Assembly: GCA_012522255.1 (NCBI GenBank)
Contig: JAAYKT010000268.1
Location: forward strand, 1 to 16,730
Direction: 5' to 3'
From: Clostridiales bacterium
GTDB lineage: Bacteria; Bacillota; Clostridia; Lutisporales; Lutisporaceae
Length of the DNA: 16,730 nucleotides
Shown in pieces: positions 16,301 to 16,730 of this stretch. The position numbers and the translations under genes were made by a program. The notes under the pieces are model-generated. The model did not search any database, was not told the DNA's origin, and worked only from the letters and a program-made list of their open reading frames with translations. Positions within the stretch are counted from its first letter, which is position 1, and each line of letters starts with the position of its first letter.

Positions 16301-16730
16301 AATTTTATTTCATTGGTAAATTGGCTCCCATATTCCGGCGGCAAGGTTGTATTTCCCAATATATTATATAGAGGTTTTCCATGACGTACGACAATACTCT
16401 CTTCCCCGCTTGGGAATCCCATTATATCTAAGAAAAGACGCACTTTATCCTCTCCCCCCACAAGGGGAGAGGCTTGTTCTTCATTTGCGTTGTCCGCCTG
16501 CTTTATTGAATAAATGTAAGCGGCCGTTGCTTGTCCGTCATTGCGATACATAGACAAATAGAAGTTCTCGGACGCCACGGGGGTATTTTTGTCATCGACC
16601 CCATAGACGCCAAAATTAAAATGCAAATCAATATAACTATTGTCTCGTGCTAATTTATAGGATATAATACCCGGTCTTGAGGCAAAAAGATTTATTTTCT
16701 TCGTAGTCCTGTTCTCATCCATGGGAATCC
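1342..16730 (-). CDS. Giant SLH-anchored multidomain surface protein, 5'-partial
   Basis: One frame is open from the right edge to TGA at 1344-1342, at least 5128 codons and over 550 kDa. Domains run, by residue counted from the internal ATG at 16722: A-repeats 1-10 (1-1270), RCC1-like propeller (1295-1530), A-repeat 11 (1538-1657), RCC1 propeller (1686-1965), A-repeat 12 (1968-2097), beta-sandwich (2103-2318), Asp-box propeller (2320-2720), five Ig-like domains (2722-3268), PKD (3270-3356), Big_1-like (3357-3456), carboxypeptidase-regulatory-like (3458-3534), unrecognised region (3535-3990), fourth propeller-like set (3991-4375), two CARDB-like (4389-4620), bacterial-repeat domain (4625-4698), pre-SLH (4736-4943), three SLH (4946-5126). 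It should be secreted, attached to wall polymer by SLH, and act as adhesin or scaffold; no catalytic site was recognised. ATG 16722 is not the start: it falls inside a repeat, and codons for Ile-Pro precede it in frame as in sibling repeats. The signal peptide must lie outside the window. Cysteines are few (about two dozen), as expected for a clostridial exoprotein. Confidence 0.95.
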   Translation of the reverse strand, partial: IPMDENRTTKKINLFASRPGIISYKLARDNSYIDLHFNFGVYGVDDKNTPVASENFYLSMYRNDGQATAAYIYSIKQADNANEEQASPLVGGEDKVRLFLDIMGFPSGEESIVVRHGKPLYNILGNTTLPPEYGSQFTNEIKLNSKLRIVSASLSKDMSYLDVFFNIGVYGDKEHTKPTTADDFILDFNQNDGTASNVTIKSVKKSDDATEANSSELTGGETVLRFFLNISGTVSGEETIKLSPNYEHPPYSDSGNPIPADQATKAISLTAPSPQIVAARLARDNSYIDIDFNMGVYGDSNRSLGVGILGFEVLVDQNGGDTYLVSITDVKSPDSEGYAEASVLQGGEKTLRLFLRLEPSAGGGETIEIIPSFDGGNHIFSDLGKPIENEETTGLMPLYPFPKIISEKTSDDCSFVDVTFSTGVYGNDEHTLPVTTDSFILTFNRNGGSMLSANIKSVKKTDGVKESIASDLAGGEETVRVFLSTLGTANGNETIAIDKKANSIFDKEGRAIPEDKYVKPIRLMNTPLKFINAVFAEDNSYLDLRFNAGVYGAPDGATPVTADFFKFRYDYPGVKISSVKQSDSENENEASTLQGGETALRLFFIYEITPDGSNGFEIISSSGENQIYGLSGSPLKSGWTTGYIPVKDMRIKMLSTQMAYDNSYVDIVFNKDIYGDKNCTEGVKASNFDLIYFPGPDSPLYDLGIKAVTKTDGYTAESASQLSGGESELRFFLDFESKPIGGEKIIIVPKDGHIFDIKGYSGFKTPDIINFANPAPLITSALLSEDNWYIDIAFSTGVYGDNGHIAPVTTSNFDLTFNQNGGNVSAVTIKSVKKTDAVTDEGASNLIGCEKIIRIFLNWDGTPQGSETIEIGPTDGQSIFSSSGNAMDSSQTTGKLLMNSYYPKIISWDIDEDNKYIDITFNTGVYDMYMGGVPPQPFVVTMNGDESIPVGKRMILNNWSLGKSPWEFPPTGGEKVLRIFLKTEGESKGAETIEIKLRGEYPVYSTYNVASEEQTITVPISRPKPRIIFVSAASIEGEGQYIDVEFNAGIYGDSELTYGVYPELFELIFNKNGGNADFAKISYISGKDNAPISGGEEAIRFHIETDNLPDGKETMEVKTRGNSFIYNSFGKLNTDIMTTNAVKLRNTLTVVESAKMGDYNRYVDVAYSYGLNASGREIYNWDFDMVFSKNGGTAKDVKIKSIKQNNSSVESDARELVGNERILRFFLEVTGVPSGQETIEIRPVKDGIIFSEIGVPVSVSCATEPIKPLSLYPVSWTQSESSGIEPFGWMSDIYISNSNSEALVLKNNGEVAAPIHSFFPKTGVKNAIAVAAGSGFGLALKRDGTVEGWGDIKIPDGLSGVRAIDAGHSTAYVLLGDATIGRFTKDGVLEKFVDQTPEPIVSFSAGDDDHWLILYKDGSIGGDICGRPSGLMNVKAIAAGNGYSLAVKDDGTAFGWGNVKLPEDLNDVAAVSAGNAGYMVLKNDKRAFLYDINGNVMDIPEGLKELDDIIAISAGDDIYSVIRENGSAEIWTSKNTFSSVSIYANELLVFPGFDENTYLDIVIENSGERLGIYGQTGPLKKEDLKLIYKDKSPFVYDISIKKIGRPGDDNTDPEKAAPAEPGDEKIRVFLDIKGTPNGTETIEIMPATGYSVYTSKGDGTLLSSLLSNQKGVIDFKLFREQMEDSLGNRISAGWQHGLAIKENGTVLAWGSNADGKTDVPEDLGTAMQVSAGYHHSVALKSDGTVAVWGDNYYGQCNIPYGLRNIKEISAGGYHTLALDYDGKVYAWGDNFYQQCQVPLGLSDVIQIEAGGHHSLALKSDGTVVAWGDNHFGQYGVLGKVAFNDISGMRFLAAGEDFSIFRMGPYEVISMGDNRDGQCDISPLNMDNSWETVKAVSAGYHHALALSSGGKITAWGDNSKGQSGKPPHFSIYQTAAVSAGAFFNIAIDVTGKIAAWGDNDANQCDMAEDTSPPHFISEALAPDNSFVDITFSERVYSKIVNNELLPLTPDSLSLIFERGDSLESNVAVSIKSLKKNDNIREDLASELAGGETTIRVFLDVIGDIGGTEILKFKATNGNAICDSSIQYMSPAESTGALVMNPNSGTQMFVDSTSSGGQVLNFQTVMWHHKTELGAGNNRILVVGLKCDEKETPTYISSVTVGGKPMTHAVSNRAYGTQMDFYYMLDEDLPAEPGEYIIIADYDNENLSLSGMSVLLCNAAQMGPEGIGISGAMENAFGDWAYKTLLTTKSHNATIVELLNIGNQKTKENINVATVKNNGLYPMTMAVHQGGPAGNASTAFSPDRDPREWLAMAVAFRNAIYPADKEAEAAAPIAHAFGTNSYPAGENIAFAAKDLGGWNEYYDPIQVKDIIQNGDNLYLQGFRYLNNEYSGDGIGIYAAQTSKDGENWDKVTAVNDASSLFSINGFMHTITMGIGSEGYPNYRTYGIDGSEELFVSPQRYDRTWVSFNVKAMAGNPEGTIIAVGGGLGYKPPWTPTNLDYGYFGMMSLSHDNGHTWKEKYFYDTSIYKGVLYFSDRFVAWDDNKVYWSFDGETWDHPEFGIPPTGFSGPFDIYERNNMLLLAGKNLDDDNVNLYTSTDGFTWTKADIVYKDPELTDTDGFTSIAYAQGTYVASGGHYIAVAKAPDPDHEDEPWEFSLYALNMDSVNYITAINNRFYIRYAGALLSSDNLKDWYYESSNSGNSQIINFKGKVISYDYLGNLYIGYTPLHVDYVTPLVNETGVPIDEAITVGFPEGVKPAELVPENAIRLVNNEKNILHPIAVSFKEGKIVLTPKKDLDYSTNYTVVVSEGSVKNTGDTKANMTFTYSFTTRKRIGNPQIVSTSLRDGSGVSAEDPVFIQFDRAIFPGESFLGIAIAPADEPDSFLNMDVEIDRSSMILTPKKYLENDKTYIVTLPGGCIIDSDRDLLEKWSMEFTVKADVIPPKVVKTLPVNYGERVPQAPTIEVRFDENIKEGMKFGDITLKNIRSNDNTAIRVSISERTGLDGLPLNDSLVIELPENTTLELHHTYRVTIPAGAVTDMAGNGLKDEFSYVFTEEIMGSSPMLIESNPKNEADNIDIKSDFVLLYDRPIAGGPNYNKFKLVSEGHLDISLVPEIVRNKLILRHDEPMEYGVKYRLRIGAYSIADKNNDNTVEEDIDLYFTSEEQHIANTYPKTQSKGICINGVPEVSFTANAYKGYEFNNITLMGQIEGVELYVPIKPRVDKDKLLIMPEVELDPDTLYRISLPRGAVRFIDGTVNNQYEFSFTTGSQRTEISNFGFTGTIELVDVLIEADVGSFDATGCFPHAEEYTWDFGDGTSIVTGSTPKHLFPYKGTYKVILTVTDTAGNKYFKLQNVHVIEKPSRHNTMIEVLPKAPMLLNTGDSVNFIMKLSTSGVPLINEIITVERIYSVSEGKEPELLAELMTDKNGMAEYRATFTDDCQEYYINFAYNDISVRRIFKNATGLSEISGYVISDKGQVLSGALVSMGNRGTTTDDDGFYKITDIVPGNYTIAVSTDFHYDFVSDISINQKTAVKNITLEKIIYKKEPLIRRIAINNSVAADGKTFYFLEGIDAELEFKFLIDWKGHESGDIELWKGDTLIFKGENNETLTFNAKNLKKGDVLTGFCYSAEGVKSLPANVNFHMVKSLPGEFPFDLEPVYIDGKYITEKFITPLPIKTPVISNIPILKGGHFAFLGEPIYVYGEMGVDGSFYVVSGRSGPGVSAEGRYYENSMVQKYMEKRSAKSEAEKKLISGKQSKSYMGSIKMDSYVGVSFYWKYDLLKDDWGFDNGTLHLGISVNASGSASYGIPKAPLSVYISGDFEVIMDTYLDAINKNGSIGYGGGTLDISRIMIEISGGISALIAKAGVYFNGTGAVKIDFSTGETDYYIEVHGGVKASALGWSVKYDFLSYAWGDPSPWLTGPAHRVITASPQGRQFNLALLDGEDGLGDGILGMGADELQPTDRDYLEEQSEWLPGSTRRGFMAMAAAGDTSRTVILRSSTLPYTEHFMTPYAVNGYDKALLVLIEDEPARSILNQTQAKYSVYDGYNWSYPLPIDTEDKTADYAPVAAATNDYVIAAWENLKGVLPPNSELGEALAMEEIAVGVYDVESGTWSDIHNLTEDSYQDHAPRIAVGNNEGLLVWVKTRSNDYNGALSDSYMAENDIIYSRWNGSSFEEPIKAISFEQPIVNASLAYDGNKGIYVFALDEDNNLNTVIDEEIYYMLYDGDRDAWSDPIRLTDNSVGDSNPQACFLDGKAFILWEQDGNIVYTDDTEEAPVEAAEPKAAVYDTIMQNTFTMAVNDKNKTVSVIGPATSGGEGTDLYEIIYDSDNKLWSKEIQLTEDHSSNRSPNAAFIGDELITIYNRDIIEDRINPEDGLIYPVITNKADLRMIAKPMTHDLAVASDGIYLSEDNPFPGGLTEINVIIKNNGSHTETSINVAFYEGDPDSGGQQIGEKKAIEKPLAPDESAVAAIQWEVQWVMPVEGIYVVVDPESEIDDANRDDNIASLLILRPDLELTALECTHLENGKYIVAVKVSNVSAVDISGASTSLYYGDGEGGLMLIKNIDTDVLEAGKVIEMTYLWRPNSEIFIDGKADLFAIVEMMSPTLMIPAEETAFDNNMKILTIYGERENSYRVIIDSSITGGTITASPVVAVAGENIVLMVKPDEGKRLKPGSLVYNGSTGGYIISGFGFTMPESDVMITAEFETIPNESNDYENGRSYPKIDKGTDTSKGDKAKTNIEENRVVIYAVPDSKGSIFVSVDEKQIKEVINKSTDDGKKHDDGKEIIFEIKAEASANILKAEISIPKGGFDNICESGISVLTISTPIAAITFNSEVLNGISVEITGDIQITLSKVENSALPLEAQQIVGDRLVYDFSIGSGDKKITRFAGNVSVSIPYVLKEGEDSDAIVIYYINESGGLEVLSNCIYDPTTGRVNFTTRHFSRFAVGYNKVFFKDVAVDAWYYRAVCFIAARKIASGTAIGMYSPEASLSRGQFIVMLMKAYNIAPEKNLNDNFVDASNTYYTEYLAAAKRLKISEGIGNNMFAPDRMITRQEMFTLLYNTLKILGQLPKGKGDKTLSYFKDIYNIAPWSREPIIFLIETGILMGIEDKLCLTDIATRAEMAQILYNLLTKH
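1345..1887 (-). other. Three SLH domains, wall-polymer anchor (domains)
   Basis: Residues 4946-4998, 5008-5059 and 5074-5126 each start F-x-D or F-V-D, have a W/Y turn, an A-A or I-x-F-L-I helix, and a G-I or G-M loop. They end in a TRAE-type motif followed by a hydrophobic helix. The TRAE positions read SRGQ (SLH1), TRQE (SLH2) and TRAE (SLH3). SLH triplets bind pyruvylated secondary cell-wall polymer. The protein ends at the third domain with H-stop. Confidence 0.97.
1894..2517 (-). other. Pre-SLH domain (domain)
   Basis: Residues 4736-4943 contain strand-rich units seen just before SLH triplets in clostridial exoproteins: EIKAEASANILKAEISIPKG, LTISTPIAAITFNSEVL, and VSVSIPYVLKEGEDSDAIVI. 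An I-Y-D-x-x-T-G-x-V-x-F-T-T-x-H-F-S-x-F ending leads directly into SLH. I know this only as an SLH-associated module. An internal Lys/Asp-rich loop (4760-4778) looks like an insertion. Confidence 0.6.
2629..2850 (-). other. Bacterial-repeat (InlB/Flg_new-like) domain
   Basis: Residues 4625-4698 show the typical S-Y-x-V start, GGTITASP, AGENIVLMVKPDEGKRL, a G-Y turn, and FTMPESDVMITAEFE. The M-P-x-x-D-V-x-I-x-A-x-F ending is diagnostic of the beta-grasp-like repeats of Gram-positive surface proteins. A hydrophilic linker rich in Lys, Asp and Asn follows (4699-4735). Confidence 0.88.
2863..3558 (-). other. Two CARDB-like domains (domains)
   Basis: Residues 4389-4503 and 4504-4620 each begin HDLAV or RPDLEL. 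They continue with a VIIKNNGSHT or VKVSNVSAVD strand, an F-Y-E-G-D or Y-Y-G-D-G element, a hydrophobic W strand (IQWEV; MTYLW), and a D-D/N-N-x-x end (NRDDNIASL; FDNNMKIL). This is the CARDB (cell-adhesion-related) arrangement common next to SLH domains. Confidence 0.85.
3598..4752 (-). other. Fourth propeller-like repeat set (domain)
   Basis: Residues 3991-4375 contain at least five related units near 4034, 4097, 4157, 4212 and 4316. Each has an I-Y-Y or V-Y-D strand, a Trp or Phe turn (W4042, W4106, F4167, W4224, W4326), a P-I-x-L-T-(D/E) element, and an A-P/N-P strand ending in L-x-x-W or similar. A more degenerate unit lies between the last two. The pattern is that of a TolB/sialidase-like propeller with about six blades. 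No active-site motif was seen. Confidence 0.65.
4753..6120 (-). other. Unrecognised region with Gly-rich beta part (domain)
   Basis: Residues 3535-3990 match nothing I can name. The first part (3541-3637) is Ig-like in texture (GDIELWKGDTLIFKG). Next comes a short highly charged segment that may be helical (about 3728-3752, containing KSEAEKKLISGKQSK), unusual in an otherwise beta-rich protein. Residues 3756-3905 are alternating Gly/Tyr/Ser-rich strands (GTLHLGISVNASGSASYG; GAVKIDFSTGETDYYIEVHG), ending in a WGDPSPWLTGPAHR motif. A linker with acidic and Gly residues (3930-3975) leads to the next propeller. I infer one large beta module plus flanks. Confidence 0.5.
6121..6351 (-). other. Carboxypeptidase-regulatory-like domain (domain)
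   Basis: Residues 3458-3534 show the classic order ISGYVISDKGQVLSGALV, GTTTDDDGFYKI, IVPGNYTIAVS and a final NITLEKI. This is the CnaB/transthyretin-like fold found as a stalk module in many exported proteins. It is complete. Confidence 0.9.
6355..6654 (-). other. Big_1-like Ig domain (domain)
   Basis: Residues 3357-3456 have the outline of a bacterial Ig-like group 1 or related domain: TGDSVNFIMKL, GVPLINEIITV, then LMTDKNGMAEYRATF. The T-D-x-x-G-x-A strand and the final Y-x-I-x-F-x-Y strand fit that fold, but the assignment is weaker than for its neighbours. Confidence 0.55.
6655..6915 (-). other. PKD domain (domain)
   Basis: Residues 3270-3356 contain the PKD hallmark WDFGDGT at 3305-3311, preceded by the ADVGSFDATG strand. 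They also have the H-x-F/Y-x-x-x-G-T-Y pattern (HLFPYKGTYKVILTVTD, 3321-3337). It is a single Ig-like PKD fold, a common spacer or binding module in extracellular proteins. Confidence 0.92.
6919..8559 (-). repeat. Five SbsA/Big_5-type Ig-like domains (domains)
   Basis: Five units of roughly 105-118 residues start near residues 2722, 2829, 2936, 3053 and 3161. Each has an opening P....V....I.V.F strand, a central LTPKK..L....TY.V strand, an (A/G)(A/S)V.D..G turn and an F.F.T end. Unit 3 (HHTYRVTIPAGAVTDMAGNG) is the clearest. Unit 5 runs into the PKD domain. These are usual stalk modules in Gram-positive surface proteins. Confidence 0.85.
8563..9765 (-). other. Asp-box (BNR/sialidase-like) propeller (domain)
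   Basis: Residues 2320-2720 carry five Asp-box-type motifs: SKDGENW (2398-2404), SHDNGHTW (2505-2512), SFDGETW (2544-2550), STDGFTW (2592-2598) and a degenerate SSDNLKDW (2681-2688). Repeated strands of the form YVASGG or FVAWDD lie between them. The spacing fits a beta-propeller of the BNR or sortilin/photosystem-stability-factor style. The catalytic Arg triad and Tyr/Glu of sialidases were not recognised, so a non-enzymatic binding role is preferred. Confidence 0.8.
9769..10416 (-). other. Beta-sandwich domain with VTVGG motif (domain)
   Basis: Residues 2103-2318 form a unit with a W-H strand (TVMWHHKTELG), an NNRILVVGL strand and SVTVGGKPMTHA. A Tyr-rich strand (DFYYML), a PGEYIIIADY strand, and a closing WLAMAVAFRN follow. 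From memory, this order (W-x-H, NR-LVVG, VT-x-GG, PG, closing hydrophobic strand) recurs in bacterial secreted proteins as a lectin-like or other beta-sandwich module. The ligand is unknown. Confidence 0.55.
10432..10821 (-). repeat. A-repeat copy 12
   Basis: Residues 1968-2097 begin PPHFISEALAPDNSFVDITF and continue through IKSLKKND, ELAGGETTIRVFLDVIG and an ESTGAL linker. It is closer to copies 2, 4 and 7 than copy 11 is. It closes the region of A-repeats and RCC1 propellers; the protein beyond it uses other domain types. The GVYG motif is changed to RVYS. Confidence 0.88.
10828..11667 (-). other. RCC1-type seven-bladed propeller (domain)
   Basis: Residues 1686-1965 hold seven blades starting near 1688, 1727, 1766, 1805, 1849, 1893 and 1934. 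Most follow SAGYHHSVALKSDGTVAVWG, followed by DN..GQC.IP and a GL..(V/I) linker. Five to six blades keep the AG, L-A-L, DG and WGDN positions; blade 5 (1849-1871) is the most altered. This is the bacterial RCC1-repeat form used in secreted proteins. A Cys recurs in the GQC position after blades 2, 3, 5 and 7. Confidence 0.93.
11752..12111 (-). repeat. A-repeat copy 11, isolated between the propellers
   Basis: Residues 1538-1657 keep the A-repeat outline: NTYLDIVIEN, then GIYGQTGPL, ISIKKIG, EKIRVFLDIKGTPNGTETIE, and a Tyr-containing terminal turn. A Pro/Glu/Asp-rich insertion (about 1603-1620) replaces the usual Ser-rich segment and the GGE motif. The copy is diverged, but the order of strands is intact. 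Confidence 0.75.
12133..12840 (-). other. Degenerate RCC1-like seven-repeat propeller (domain)
   Basis: Residues 1295-1530 of the giant protein contain seven blade-like units. Units 2-7 carry an AG dipeptide near residues 1330, 1364, 1404, 1437, 1471 and 1512; unit 1 is seen only as LVLKNNGEV near 1301. The best units read AAGSGFGLALKRDGTVEGWG and AAGNGYSLAVKDDGTAFGWG. Others have lost the Trp-Gly of the RCC1 signature. Seven units match a complete RCC1-type beta-propeller. In a surface protein this is a binding platform rather than a GTPase exchange factor (family knowledge plus inference). Confidence 0.8.
12913..16730 (-). repeat. A-repeat array, copies 1-10 (Ig-like, protein level)
   Basis: Ten tandem units of about 120-130 residues start near residues 18, 144, 273, 399, 526, 646, 772, 900, 1022 and 1146. 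Each opens with a strand like IIS..L..DNSYIDI, then FN.GVYGD, a central DL.FNQNGG and IKSVKKTD, a GGE..LR.FL strand, G.P.G.ETIEI, an IF...G turn, and a TTG or similar linker into the next unit. The alternating beta pattern and the opening strand resemble SbsA-type Ig-like domains, so an Ig-like stalk is likely. I cannot match it to a named family with certainty. Copies differ clearly at DNA level, so the array is old rather than recently amplified. Copy 1 is cut by the window edge; copies 8 and 10 are the most diverged. Confidence 0.85.

Noticed and set aside
1397..16553. Many plus-strand open frames opposite the giant gene (for example 2057-2503, 7117-7605, 12746-13225, 14069-14569)
   Set aside because: They are shadows of the conserved repeat-coding strand. 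They have no credible start signals, and their predicted proteins lack recognisable domains.
10432..16730. A DNA-level tandem repeat or CRISPR-like array
   Set aside because: The repetition is at protein level. Copies vary widely in bases, lie in one open frame, and have no short identical repeats with spacers.

Overview
The window looks like part of a Gram-positive, low-to-moderate GC Firmicute, most likely from the Clostridia. The evidence is AGGAGG-type ribosome binding sites, a lipoprotein signal peptide, and a giant exported protein that ends in three S-layer homology (SLH) domains. No RNA gene, insertion sequence, integrase or CRISPR array is visible.

Layout. Bases 1-361 (minus strand) hold the first 120 codons of a lipoprotein gene that runs off the left edge. 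A 146-bp AT-rich gap (362-507) separates it from a divergent plus-strand gene at 508-1218. That gene encodes a 236-residue protein with VCBS/FG-GAP-like Asp-rich loops and no signal peptide. Bases 1219-1341 have no ordinary gene. They carry two convergent strong Shine-Dalgarno/start pairs, each leading into a tiny ORF that ends inside a perfect 13-bp inverted repeat. Everything from 1342 to the right edge is one uninterrupted minus-strand reading frame of at least 5128 codons (over 550 kDa), and its 5' end lies outside the window.

The giant protein is a modular cell-surface protein. In N-to-C order within the window it has: ten copies of a roughly 125-residue repeat, called the 'A-repeat' here; a degenerate seven-repeat RCC1-like propeller; an eleventh A-repeat; a well-conserved seven-repeat RCC1 propeller; a twelfth A-repeat; a beta-sandwich; a propeller with Asp-boxes; five Ig-like (SbsA/Big_5-type) domains; a PKD domain; a Big_1/Ig-like segment; a carboxypeptidase-regulatory-like domain; a roughly 450-residue unrecognised region with a Gly-rich beta part; a fourth propeller-like repeat set; two CARDB-like domains; a bacterial-repeat (InlB/Flg_new-like) domain; a pre-SLH domain; and three SLH domains. 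Residue numbers used throughout count the internal Met codon at 16722 as residue 1, because the true start is not visible.

How it works together. The SLH triplet should bind secondary cell-wall polymer and leave the long array of Ig-like domains and propellers exposed outside the cell. No enzyme active site was recognised, so adhesion, ligand binding or a surface scaffold is the likeliest role (inference). The small genes at the left cannot be tied to the giant protein beyond proximity. The most notable observations are the A-repeat family, its alternation with the two RCC1 propellers, the unrecognised 3535-3990 region, and the odd convergent start sites at 1219-1341.
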